Below are positions 1 to 7,472 of a stretch of DNA of 64,000 nucleotides, piece after piece. Position 1 is the stretch's first letter; each line of letters starts with the position of its first letter. The translations under genes and the position numbers were made by a program. Below the pieces are notes generated by a model that saw only the letters and a program-made list of their open reading frames with translations, was not told the origin of the DNA and ran no database searches. This DNA comes from Stenotrophomonas geniculata ATCC 19374 = JCM 13324 (GTDB taxonomy: Bacteria; Pseudomonadota; Gammaproteobacteria; Xanthomonadales; Xanthomonadaceae): NCBI RefSeq assembly GCF_001431625.1, contig NZ_LLXT01000097.1:1-64000 (forward strand), in the 5' to 3' direction.

Positions 1-12
1 CCCCCCCCCCCC
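1..12. repeat. C12 homopolymer at the window edge
   Basis: Twelve consecutive C open the window, about 40 bases upstream of the first gene. It could be a real tract or an artefact at a contig end; the sequence alone cannot decide. Confidence 0.5.
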
Positions 13-52
13 AAACACTGCCCTTCCCATCAACTGCCAATTGGTAACATTT

Positions 53-1066
53 ATGAAAATGGGCTCCTATAAGTCGCCTGCAAAACAGCCCGCACCAGTA
101 GACCCGTTGTCACTGGCTGCTGAGCTTCATCGCCGATCCTTCGAAAATCTCGCCCAAGCCACCAGTCTCGACGAAGAAGCATTGACGGCCTGTTTCCTAG
201 GTGGACTTACAACATCATTCTCTATCGTCGCAGCGCTATGCCACATCGACCCCAACGCGACTCCCCCCTTGTCCTGGACGCAATACAGGAAAAAGGCGGG
301 CAACGAGAAGCTATTGAACGAATCTGACATTGGAGCTGACTTCGCCATGGTGTGCTGGAGGCCAGATCGAAAAATGCGCATTGCTCTGTTTCAAGCAAAG
401 AATGGTCAATGCGAGGTGGACGAAGAGGACGCAAACCGCGAAGAATGGAAGCTAAACGTTCACCGGCGCCCGAAAAAGCCTGAGCCAGACACCCCCTGGC
501 GAGAAGCGCAAATGGTTCGACTCGTCAGAACTTCAATCCTCTTCGAAGAAGTGCGCACTAGTAGCCTGAGCACTGGCCTGCCTAAAATTATCCAAGAAGC
601 CCAAACCAAGGCAGACAATGCGAATGACGAGGAACTAACCTCCCATTGCAAAAACGTAAAATGGATAAAATACATCGGCTACTTTAATGGAAAGGCCGTC
701 TGCATCCCCATCTCCAACATATCCGACGCACTACCCAAAGAACTCGAAGAAAAATCATTCACGCATAACTGGATCACACTTACCGACAAATCCTCCCCCA
801 CGGACTTTGCAGAAACCCTCACCCATGGACTTGGCACAGATGACTCTTGGCTCGAACTGAATGAGGAGACTGGGATTGCCCTGCTACCTAGCCTTATTGA
901 CCTCATGCCAATATATGTTGGCCGCTCCGGGGGAGGAAAGAAACTGGAGATAAAGAACGCAGTAGCTCTGTCGCTCACAATCAATCAGAAATTTCAGAAC
1001 TCACTGAAGAATGAATTCGATAGATTGAGAGAGATATCGCCGCAACCTACCCCGACACATGGATAA
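53..1066 (+). CDS. Hypothetical protein with PD-(D/E)XK nuclease-like motif
   Basis: A 337-residue protein with no signal peptide or membrane segment. Around residues 88-116 it has a Glu (E90), then GADF (D96), then about 17 residues later FQAK (Q114-A-K116). That layout matches the PD-(D/E)XK nuclease core, where Q can replace D/E in the last motif as in Mrr-type enzymes. The rest is not recognised. The reading frame extends to a TTG at 41, but ATG 53 or 59 is more likely; none has a good Shine-Dalgarno. It is AT-rich relative to the core, consistent with transfer. Inferred: a cargo gene, possibly a defence or DNA-processing nuclease. The nuclease assignment rests on one motif only. Confidence 0.6.
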   Translation: MKMGSYKSPAKQPAPVDPLSLAAELHRRSFENLAQATSLDEEALTACFLGGLTTSFSIVAALCHIDPNATPPLSWTQYRKKAGNEKLLNESDIGADFAMVCWRPDRKMRIALFQAKNGQCEVDEEDANREEWKLNVHRRPKKPEPDTPWREAQMVRLVRTSILFEEVRTSSLSTGLPKIIQEAQTKADNANDEELTSHCKNVKWIKYIGYFNGKAVCIPISNISDALPKELEEKSFTHNWITLTDKSSPTDFAETLTHGLGTDDSWLELNEETGIALLPSLIDLMPIYVGRSGGGKKLEIKNAVALSLTINQKFQNSLKNEFDRLREISPQPTPTHG

Positions 1067-1145
1067 CGTTCCTGCGACGCCAGATCCAGCTGACCCCAGC
1101 CTTCAGCTAGGCGAACCCGTTACCCCTGATGACACTGAGGCTTAA
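1059..1145 (+). CDS. Possible 28-residue overlapping ORF
   Basis: An ATG at 1059 overlaps the end of the preceding gene by 8 bases and opens a 28-codon, Pro/Asp-rich frame (starting MDNVPATPDP) that stops at 1145. Overlap with an upstream stop is typical of coupled genes, but there is no recognisable domain and the length is marginal. Confidence 0.2.
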   Translation: MDNVPATPDPADPSLQLGEPVTPDDTEA

Positions 1146-1247
1146 GCGGGACCTCAGATGGCCTGGACGATTCAGAGCATAAAGAACGGCGGCTATGGGA
1201 GGGCACTTTCCCTCCCTTCAAATAGTAGACGCTTGTTGGACATGCAA

Positions 1248-1466
1248 TCAGTATATCGATTGGCGCCTCCTTCGGGCCAAGCGGCGACGCAGGAGCCACG
1301 GCAGCCCCCAGAGCAGCAAGAGGGGCCAGAAGATAAGTTGCCCGAACAAGATCAACCCCAATAGCGCTCCATCTGCAGTCGTTCCCTCCTCAAACACCAC
1401 ACTGCATAGCCACCACAGCGCCGCACCGGTAATGAGCCAGCGCACCACGTTGAACAAGGTCCACAT
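1248..1466 (-). CDS. Small two-helix membrane protein
   Basis: 72 residues. Two hydrophobic helices are predicted by eye (about residues 8-25 and 33-57), the second ending in a strongly basic tail (RRRLARRRRQ). The basic tail suggests a cytoplasmic C-terminus. It lies 35 bases downstream of a lipoprotein gene on the same strand, so the two are probably co-transcribed. No family is recognised. An inner-membrane partner of the lipoprotein is possible but unproven. Confidence 0.5.
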   Translation of the reverse strand: MWTLFNVVRWLITGAALWWLCSVVFEEGTTADGALLGLILFGQLIFWPLLLLWGLPWLLRRRLARRRRQSIY

Positions 1467-1501
1467 ACGAGCTCCCCAGCATTAGTGGGTGAAGCCTAGG
1501 G

Positions 1502-1801
1502 TTAGCGACGGTCCACCACGGTCCAAGTGTCACCCACCTTGTCGAGGACGAACGTGCCAGCAAGCTGCTGCTGTTGCGTACGAGTCCCAATCTGGTATTG
1601 CGCCGTTCCGGCGACGCTACAGGCATAGCCTGGACCGTCACCCCGCACGCACTCGCCTACCTTCAAGTGCTCAAACGTCATCGTGGTCCCGGTTAGCTGC
1701 TTGAAGTAGACAGCCAAAGCCTTCTCAACATCGCTTTTACCAGGACCACCTGAGCAAGCTACCAACAGCGCTACAACGGAAACGAGCCAGAACTTCTTCA
1801 T
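1502..1801 (-). CDS. Small lipoprotein
   Basis: 99 residues. The N-terminus has a basic start, a hydrophobic stretch and a lipobox ending LVAC with Cys16, so it should be a lipidated periplasmic or outer-membrane protein. The mature part has two further Cys (around residues 51 and 61) that could form a disulfide, and ends in a beta-rich segment. No known family recognised. It is transcribed away from the XRE regulator at 1921, with inverted repeats between the two starts, so that regulator may control it. Confidence 0.6.
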   Translation of the reverse strand: MKKFWLVSVVALLVACSGGPGKSDVEKALAVYFKQLTGTTMTFEHLKVGECVRGDGPGYACSVAGTAQYQIGTRTQQQQLAGTFVLDKVGDTWTVVDRR

Positions 1802-1832
1802 TTCAGTTCCCTCAGATGTGATGAACTCCCAT

Positions 1833-1882
1833 GAGCCATGCGAAACATGGCTCCATTTCGCACATTTGCGTTGAGTGCAAAT
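1833..1882. promoter_or_regulatory. Two inverted repeats between divergent genes
   Basis: The first is a perfect dyad, GAGCCATG-CGAAA-CATGGCTC (1833-1853). The second is ATTTGC-N7-GCAAAT (1864-1882), a spacing and sequence typical of XRE-family operators. Both lie between the lipoprotein start (1801) and the XRE gene (1921). Operator function is inferred. Confidence 0.45.
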
Positions 1883-1920
1883 GACCGGTTAAGCTTAGGC
1901 GGGCACACTTCGGGTAGTCA

Positions 1921-2280
1921 ATGCCTTTCTTGCTGCCCCGAATGCCTGCGCCGCTACCGACAACCACCGCTCTTGGCCAACGCCTCCGCGCCGCACGCGC
2001 AGCCAAGGGCTGGACTCTGGCCCAGCTAGGGGAACTATTGATGGGAGTGGATGATCCAAACACCACTGCACCCCGCATCAGCAGGTATGAGAGGGGCCTT
2101 CATAAGCCTGATCTTGAGACCATTGAGAAGCTCGCGGAACTCCTGGACCTCCCAGCCGCCTACTTCCTTGCTGCCTCTGACGTGGTTGCGGAGGCAATCC
2201 TGGTACTGACACAGCTTGATGCCCGAAAACAGAAAGAAGCACTGGCACTTCTAAAAAGCCTCGCCCCCACTAGCAAGTGA
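1921..2280 (+). CDS. XRE-family helix-turn-helix regulator
   Basis: 119 residues. Residues 19-84 form a typical HTH_3 domain (GQRLRAARAAKGWTLAQLG, then RISRYERG, then a pattern ending AELLDLPAAYFLA). A short helical C-terminal tail may serve dimerisation. An in-frame ATG at 1942 is an alternative start just before the domain; neither has a clear ribosome site. It is divergent from the small lipoprotein, with dyads between them, the usual layout of a self-regulating repressor on a mobile element. The domain call is firm; target and ligand are unknown. Confidence 0.8.
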   Translation: MPFLLPRMPAPLPTTTALGQRLRAARAAKGWTLAQLGELLMGVDDPNTTAPRISRYERGLHKPDLETIEKLAELLDLPAAYFLAASDVVAEAILVLTQLDARKQKEALALLKSLAPTSK

Positions 2281-2342
2281 CACGCACCGAGCGGCCTAGT
2301 GACTTCCTACGCTATGCCTAGGTGCCAGCAAGGAAGATCCTA

Positions 2343-2753
2343 ATGGCAAGCTTGGCCTACGACCTCCTGATGGCATTGATTCCCGGCACGGCCGCTGGAT
2401 ACTACTCGGGCTTGCTGATGGCCAAGCTCTCAAAGTTCAATGCACTGAAATACGAGGCACTTCGAGCCATTCGATCCATCAACTACATCGGCGATGCCAG
2501 TCACACACAGATTACCAGTTCAGATAAGAGTGAAGAACTTCACCTGATCGCATCCGAGCTCTTCCTTCTCAAGCACAAGGGCGCCGGAGTTTCCTTGATG
2601 GAAGTTAGCAATGAGCTTCTAAATTCTATAGCAGCATGTAAGCACTCGGCGTATCCCGTCGATAGCTTCATAAAGCAGATCAGTGACTGGCAAGCTCGAA
2701 TTCGTGGCCTGAAGGTAGGGCGACGCTTCTTCCTTCCTTGGGGTCAAATCTGA
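2343..2753 (+). CDS. Hypothetical protein with N-terminal hydrophobic helix
   Basis: About 136 residues from ATG 2343, which has an AGGAAG ribosome site 6-7 bases upstream; a GTG at 2322 would add seven residues. The first 25 residues are hydrophobic (MASLAYDLLMALIPGTAAGYY), suggesting a membrane anchor, followed by a mostly helical cytosolic-type part ending in a basic segment. No family recognised. It is on the same strand as the XRE gene 62 bases upstream and directly precedes the noncoding region, so it could share a transcript with it. Confidence 0.5.
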   Translation: MASLAYDLLMALIPGTAAGYYSGLLMAKLSKFNALKYEALRAIRSINYIGDASHTQITSSDKSEELHLIASELFLLKHKGAGVSLMEVSNELLNSIAACKHSAYPVDSFIKQISDWQARIRGLKVGRRFFLPWGQI

Positions 2754-2879
2754 TGTGTCTTTGACCGAACATTGAAACATTCATCGGCGCCCGAAAATTT
2801 TCGGCCCGCTCCGTTTTTCTGCTAAAGAACTCCAAGTGCTCCTTAAGCGCTCCTTTACGGATAAGGCCACCTCCGCCAT

Positions 2880-2916
2880 CTGATTCAGGACACATCTTCC
2901 TGCTGACTCAGGACAC
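2880..2916. repeat. Paired 14-bp direct repeats upstream of the noncoding RNA candidate
   Basis: CTGATTCAGGACAC (2880-2893) and CTGACTCAGGACAC (2903-2916) differ at one base and start 23 bases apart, about two helical turns. They sit immediately upstream of the hairpin-rich noncoding stretch. Regulator binding is inferred from the spacing. Confidence 0.45.
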
Positions 2917-2917
2917 T

Positions 2918-3608
2918 ATGGGCCCGCTGTCTTGCCTCGGTCTTTGCTTCTAACCGCCGACCGACCGAGGCAAAGTCTCCCCCAACCCGCAATAAGCGAG
3001 CCTGGGGACCTTTGCCCGGTCGGTCTACTCTTGCCCAAGCAAGAGGACCATCGTCGGCGCTGTGATCACTGTCAATACACAGCTACGGCAGGTTCACGCC
3101 TGACATGGCGCCGGGGCTGGGGTCCTGCCACCAGCATTCACTGGCGTCTCTCCCATGGGCTTTGCCCCGTGATCAGGCTGTCGCCTGACGCTCTCCAATC
3201 TTGCCCTTCGCATACATGGCCGACCCGAGACGGGGCACACAATCCAAGACCAGCTAGGGAACCCATGCCTTGGAACCTCCGCGACGCAGAAGCCATGCTG
3301 CCGGATGTGGACGTATTCCTCCACGGTTTAAGGCCGCTATCCGTAGGAGCTGGATAGCCCCGGATTGTCACCGGGCGCGAACTAATCGGACCTCCGTGCG
3401 ATAGCCATTGGTTCCAGCTGGGTTGCGAGGGGTTGCGCTCTTCCCGATGTCGGCTATGTTGTTGCTTGGGGCCGATGCCTGGGTGTGTAGAGCTGCTTTC
3501 TACCTACTCGCAGCCGTTGCTCTTAACAACGCGCTGCCGCTAAAAAACAGCATGAGGCCAACGCCAATTCTGTCAATGCCCCCGAAGAATATTCGGGGGC
3601 ATTGTTTT
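2918..3608 (+). ncRNA. Candidate long structured noncoding RNA
   Basis: Between 2754 and 3754 no frame looks like protein. On the + strand there are many strong hairpins: an interrupted stem of about 19 bp (arms 2961-2982 and 3004-3023), a perfect 7-bp stem with CCAA loop (3028-3045), a 6-bp stem with TGTC loop (3173-3188), a 7-bp stem (3336-3342/3352-3358) and a 5-bp stem (3359-3363/3371-3375). It ends in a perfect 12-bp terminator with a U tract (3575-3608). It does not match tmRNA, RNase P or group II domain V as I know them. The 5' end is a guess. Alternatives: a long 3' UTR of the gene ending at 2753, or a decayed sequence. The downstream genes on the opposite strand have their own terminator, which argues for a genuine + strand transcript. 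Confidence 0.45.
3575..3608 (+). terminator. Perfect intrinsic terminator
   Basis: A 12-bp perfect stem (AATGCCCCCGAA / TTCGGGGGCATT) with a 5-base loop, followed by GTTTT. The T tract lies only on the + strand side, so it ends rightward transcription from the noncoding region. Confidence 0.8.
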
Positions 3609-3668
3609 CCAACCCCAGAGGTACGAAAAGTCGATTACGCCTTAACTATCGGGGGGCAGCTGTGTCAG

Positions 3669-3695
3669 AAAAAAAGGCCCCAGAGTATAGGGGCC
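3669..3695 (-). terminator. Intrinsic terminator of the leftward gene pair
   Basis: On the - strand GGCCCC-N8-GGGGCC is followed by seven T. It lies 60 bases past the stop of the Gly-rich protein gene (3755) and faces the + strand terminator at 3575-3608. Confidence 0.75.
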
Positions 3696-3754
3696 AACCC
3701 GATGAAAATGGGAAGAGGAAGAAATACGAAAAGTTACTCTTCGGAACTTGCAAA

Positions 3755-4255
3755 TCACTGGACCATCGTTGGCGGGTCTACAGTTACTCTGCCGCAGCAA
3801 GAACCGCCACCGCCACCGGTACCGCCACCAATCCATCCACCACCACCGCCAACACGACCACCGCCACCGCCACCACCGCCACCACGTGCGGGGGGCGGGA
3901 GGATGTTCGACACTTCCTTGCCGGAGTCGAATTGTTCACCGCGCCAAGTGTACTCAACACAGGAAATGCCATTGCAGACGGTAACGACATCGCCTACCAA
4001 AATTCGGTCGGGTCGTGAAACATTCCAGACTTTCCCTCTTGTGGGGTTGCGGCGATCTATCTCATCGGAAAGAAGTTTACTTGTCCCCTCATCTGGATTT
4101 GGCGTGCTTAAAGTGCATCCTATAGGGCACTGAATTACTCCTGGATGCTTTCTCGCTAGGGCATTTCCAGATGCCAACAGCAGCGCAACCCCGAGCAGGG
4201 TGAAAATGGACGCATTACCAACACGAAAAATACTCCCCTCACGCATGGCTTGCAT
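3755..4255 (-). CDS. Secreted glycine-rich protein
   Basis: 166 residues. An N-terminal signal peptide (hydrophobic core FTLLGVALLLASGNALA, cleavage likely after ALA near residue 35) leads into a mature region with four Cys (around residues 43, 47, 94 and 99). After about residue 120 it becomes almost pure glycine, with runs of nine, five and five Gly broken by RV, WI and T. It ends in SCCG and a short tail. The matching DNA is a CCA/CCG-rich repeat that could slip in replication. It starts 10 bases after the upstream gene stops, so they form an operon. Function unknown; an extracellular or envelope role is inferred. Confidence 0.6.
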   Translation of the reverse strand: MQAMREGSIFRVGNASIFTLLGVALLLASGNALARKHPGVIQCPIGCTLSTPNPDEGTSKLLSDEIDRRNPTRGKVWNVSRPDRILVGDVVTVCNGISCVEYTWRGEQFDSGKEVSNILPPPARGGGGGGGGGRVGGGGGWIGGGTGGGGGSCCGRVTVDPPTMVQ

Positions 4256-4265
4256 AGATCATCCT

Positions 4266-5180
4266 TTATCTTGGGACACAACAGTTACGGAAGATTTCTT
4301 CAGACAACGCGAGCGCATCGGCTCGCTCCCTGCTACTGAGATCACTCTCAGCTTTGATAACGTCGTCATTGGTATAAAGTCGAGGATTGATACGACTAAG
4401 CACACGCGTATAGGCCGTTGCTGCGACCGGATCTCTATCGCGGGTCCGCCCATAGGTGTAGGCTCTTTTTAAGCTCCCCAGCGCTGCAATATTTCCTTGG
4501 CTTGCCATCTCATTGAGATACCTAGATGAATTTTCCTTCCATTGAGCAAGCTTCTCTGGATCATGGATAACGTCATCGAGCGACCCGATAACTTCCTGTG
4601 GTGATACTGAATAAGCGAGCATCGCCTCCTGCGATCCCATGGCCGCAGCCTTTGAGAGCCAATCGGCTTGGTATATTTTTTGATCCAGCACCAGTGATTC
4701 ACACTCCTTGAGAAGCCGCTCTGATCTTTCGAGGAACCAACCGCCTGATCCGAGACTCGAGGCGGAGTCGGCCAACTCATCGGCCCGATCTGATGTGAAG
4801 GTTCGGCATTGATCGATGGTTAGATATATCTCGTAGGTTGCCGTGGCGTCGCCCGATTCGGATCGCTGAATCAACTGCTTCACATGGGCAAGTGCGTCGC
4901 CTGGCGGACGGAATTCACGCCCACGGATTATCTCGTAGGCTTTAGGGCCTAGAGCCTTATATGATCCGGGCGGGATCTTTTTCTCCATTTCCAACTCACG
5001 CGCTCTTGTTGCGGGAAAGGCGTGTGAATCGCCGCTTCCAATTGGTGCATCCTCTTGGACCTCCTTTTCCTTAGATTTTCGCTGCGCGTCGTTTGCCTGC
5101 AGTCGTTGGCCCCAAAACACCCCAATCACAACAGCTAACGCCGCTGCGACTACAACGATCCCGATTAGCCTTTTCTTCAT
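4266..5180 (-). CDS. Membrane-anchored Sel1/TPR-like repeat protein
   Basis: 304 residues. A single N-terminal membrane anchor (residues 5-23, rich in Val/Ala) is followed by a charged linker and a helical region. That region has SEL1-type phrases (SESGDATATYEIY; AMGSQEAMLAYS; SQGNIAALGSLKRAY) suggesting helix-hairpin repeats exposed to the periplasm. There are Cys in the solenoid and a CC near the C-terminus. Such proteins often act as envelope adaptors. It is the first gene of a pair with the Gly-rich secreted protein and lies downstream of the relaxase on the same strand. The repeat call is moderate; no specific function can be given. Confidence 0.55.
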   Translation of the reverse strand: MKKRLIGIVVVAAALAVVIGVFWGQRLQANDAQRKSKEKEVQEDAPIGSGDSHAFPATRARELEMEKKIPPGSYKALGPKAYEIIRGREFRPPGDALAHVKQLIQRSESGDATATYEIYLTIDQCRTFTSDRADELADSASSLGSGGWFLERSERLLKECESLVLDQKIYQADWLSKAAAMGSQEAMLAYSVSPQEVIGSLDDVIHDPEKLAQWKENSSRYLNEMASQGNIAALGSLKRAYTYGRTRDRDPVAATAYTRVLSRINPRLYTNDDVIKAESDLSSRERADALALSEEIFRNCCVPR

Positions 5181-5258
5181 CTGTCGATCTCACGTCTCCG
5201 TCGAAACGGAACAATTACAAGGGAGACGGCAAGGTTCTAGGTCTTCCGCCGCCTTGTA

Positions 5259-5311
5259 CAGCGTAAAAACGCTGAACGAAGCCCATCACCCCCGGCGCAA
5301 CCGGAGGTGAT
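5259..5311. other. Two hairpins in the 218-base gap after the relaxase gene
   Basis: CAGCGT-AAAA-ACGCTG (5259-5274) and a nearly perfect dyad, ATCACCCCCGG/CCGGAGGTGAT (5285-5311), lie between the relaxase stop and the next leftward gene. They could slow or end relaxase transcription, but neither has a clean T tract. Confidence 0.35.
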
Positions 5312-5398
5312 ATTCACACTTCATTCATCTTTAGGCATTGAGCTTGGAAAGCGTGGGCCACTTGACTAGGTGCTCGTGCCACCGAAGGACCGCAGATA

Positions 5399-7120
5399 TC
5401 AGAGGCAAGGCCCGCGCTGTTTGCCTTGGCTCACCTGCTGCTCGCTCTTGGTTAGCTGCTCCTTGAGCGTGCACACTGGGATGTTTCCAGTGCAATGCGC
5501 TTGGTGCGGCTGTGCTGTATCGGCGGTGATTGGATAGCGCTTCAGCATTGATGCTGCGAGCTTATCCAAAGCTTCTACACTCGCAGCTGCCTGTGCCGCA
5601 TACTTCACCTGTGCTTCCGGGCCTGTAGCTAGACGCGCAGCATCGCGCCGAGTCCTGCGCCGCTCAATGCGCTCTTCACCACTCCGACGCCGCTGCGTCC
5701 AATCGCGCCTGCTACCGCTCCAGAGAGACGGCTTGGGATTTTTCCTTGCCCATGCCTCCAATTTCATTTTGGCTTCCGTGAGTGAAATGTCCGCCTTAAC
5801 TTCGACCTGTAACCTGCGCTCCCATCGAGTGGTGTCATGAGCCACCTGTTTCAATGAACTGTGAAGCTCGCGCATATCATTTCGATATGAAGCCCTATGG
5901 GCGTAGGCGACCACCCTGCCCGGCATGTCAAAGAGCTTGGCGACCGTCGAAAGACTTTGCCGAACGGTGGCATCTATACCCTCTAGCCACAGCCGCCTCG
6001 CTTCCATCTCCAGCTGCTCTATTTCGGCTTCGTAATGAGCCATGGCCTCGTCTGCTTGCTTGTTCGCAATCTTGCTACGAAGACGGCTAGCCGCCTTCAT
6101 CAAGGCTGGCTTGAGACTTGACGGAAAGCGCGAGAGGCCTGACCCCACTCGCCCAGCGCGCTGCGCTACTGATACTGGCCTTGTTCGCGCTCGTGGCGGC
6201 GCCAACGCGACCTGACCCACGAGTTGCGGTTGCCGCTCTTCTTTGCGAACCGCTGCAAACCTCTCACGTTGAGCTGCTTCTTGCGTATGGGAGCGTGGCG
6301 TCGCCATCACCTTTCCCTCCTTCTCCAAGCGTTCCAGGTAGTCACGCAGTTCAATGCGATTGGCGTTTTGGATCTGGTTGTTTACCGTGCCCCGCTCGCT
6401 ATCTTCACCCCTCCTACGCATTGCGGTTGCTGCTTTACCCTCGTGCTGGGTGGCTTCGCGAGCAAGCATGGCTGCGAACCCAATGTGGCCATCAGCTTCA
6501 GCGGCCTGTGCTTGCCTGGCCAGGCTGCGATGATCGACACGTTCAGCGACCTGTGCTCGTTCCAGATGCGAATTGATACGGTCAGCAACCGCTTCACGAA
6601 GAATGCGGATAGCCTCCGGACCTGCGCCACCACGCGCATCAAATTCAGCACATGCACGTGGACCCAAGCCATCAGGACCGATCTGACGCGGTGTCATCAG
6701 GAGATGCACATGGTGATTTCGCTCATCTCCCTTCTTATCGGGCTCATGGACTGCAACAAGCACCGCAACCTGATAGCGGTCAACCAACATCTGACCCAAA
6801 TCGCACGCGAGCGCACGACGCTGCGCTTCGTTCAGTTTTGCAGGCAGAGCAACTTCAAGCTCTCGCGCCGTCCTGGCGTTTAGCCGGGTCTCGGCCATTT
6901 CCGAGCGATTGAAACAGGCGACCGGATCTCGCGCCCATTCGGGGGCATTTTGCGGGGCCAACATATCAACCGAGGCAACGCCACTGCGCCTTGTGTAGTC
7001 GTGTTTGATACCGGTCAATTCGTCATTAATCACAATGCCCGCACGATACGCCGCAGCGGCAGTAGAGGAATGACCCTTGCCGCGCGAAAAGGCTTTGACG
7101 GTAGCGTGATAAATGGCCAT
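5399..7120 (-). CDS. mobA: MOB-Q relaxase (MobA/MobL family)
   Basis: 573 residues. The relaxase nicks one strand at oriT, stays bound to the 5' end through a tyrosine and guides the strand into a recipient. The N-terminus MAIYHATVKAFSRGKGHSS closely follows RSF1010 MobA and Ti TraA. The likely nucleophile is Y25 in AAYRAG, the ELEVALPAKL block is at residues 87-96, and the metal-binding NHHVHLL (H137-V-H139) follows. The rest is helical, basic and Arg/Ala-rich. It lacks the primase domain of RSF1010 MobA and the helicase of TraA, so it is a short form. It is transcribed away from the oriT 110 bases upstream and opposite the TraD-like gene. Confidence in the family is high; the gene symbol is by family. 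Confidence 0.92.
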   Translation of the reverse strand: MAIYHATVKAFSRGKGHSSTAAAAYRAGIVINDELTGIKHDYTRRSGVASVDMLAPQNAPEWARDPVACFNRSEMAETRLNARTARELEVALPAKLNEAQRRALACDLGQMLVDRYQVAVLVAVHEPDKKGDERNHHVHLLMTPRQIGPDGLGPRACAEFDARGGAGPEAIRILREAVADRINSHLERAQVAERVDHRSLARQAQAAEADGHIGFAAMLAREATQHEGKAATAMRRRGEDSERGTVNNQIQNANRIELRDYLERLEKEGKVMATPRSHTQEAAQRERFAAVRKEERQPQLVGQVALAPPRARTRPVSVAQRAGRVGSGLSRFPSSLKPALMKAASRLRSKIANKQADEAMAHYEAEIEQLEMEARRLWLEGIDATVRQSLSTVAKLFDMPGRVVAYAHRASYRNDMRELHSSLKQVAHDTTRWERRLQVEVKADISLTEAKMKLEAWARKNPKPSLWSGSRRDWTQRRRSGEERIERRRTRRDAARLATGPEAQVKYAAQAAASVEALDKLAASMLKRYPITADTAQPHQAHCTGNIPVCTLKEQLTKSEQQVSQGKQRGPCL

Positions 7121-7227
7121 TTCGATTTGTCCTTGCTCCTATTCTTGTTTTTGGCGACGCCCCCGAGGGGGCTAGCATCGGGGGCGGCCTGCGAAGCGGG
7201 CCGGGGTCTGGGGCGGAGCCCCGGCGC

Positions 7228-7262
7228 ACGGTTTCCCGCAGGGAAACCATAAGTGCGCTCTT
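7228..7262 (+). other. oriT: oriT with RSF1010-type nic site
   Basis: An inverted repeat GGTTTCCC-GCA-GGGAAACC (7230-7248) is followed by ATAAGTGCGCTCT. RSF1010 oriT has the same plan: an inverted repeat of GGTTTCTC type, then TAAGTGCG with the nick after the last G. By analogy the nick lies between 7257 and 7258. Location between a divergent relaxase and traD matches Ti/IncQ mobilization regions. The rest of the 7121-7472 gap is GC-rich, low-complexity sequence typical of such regions. Confidence 0.85.
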
Positions 7263-7403
7263 GCTTTGATCCTTGCCGCCACTATTCGTGACGGCTTCGG
7301 GCAAGAGACCGGGGCTCGCTTCGCTCGCGTTTCCCGCTGGGGCTGGCTCGCTCTCGCTCGCCCGTGCCCCTCTATTTCAGGATGGCAGGTAATTGCAATA
7401 TGA

Positions 7404-7418
7404 CAAGTCGATGACTTG
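7404..7418. promoter_or_regulatory. Inverted repeat upstream of traD
   Basis: CAAGTC-GAT-GACTTG lies 55 bases before the traD start, on the side of oriT. It may be an operator for relaxosome-protein autoregulation; this is inference from position. Confidence 0.35.
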
Positions 7419-7472
7419 CCAATAGCCGATTTTCTGCTTGCATGGAGTGCAGGACATTAAGAGAAATCAACA

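Noticed and set aside
1-12. Phase-variable promoter tract
   Set aside because: A C12 run at the very first base may be an assembly edge; nothing upstream can be seen.
2932-3357. 141-residue frame within the noncoding stretch
   Set aside because: Biased Pro/Arg/His composition, no start signal, and the DNA is hairpin-dense; treated as noncoding.
3408-4133. 241-residue + strand frame with a long Pro run
   Set aside because: The Pro run is the antisense of the Gly-rich secreted protein gene, which has a signal peptide and operon context.
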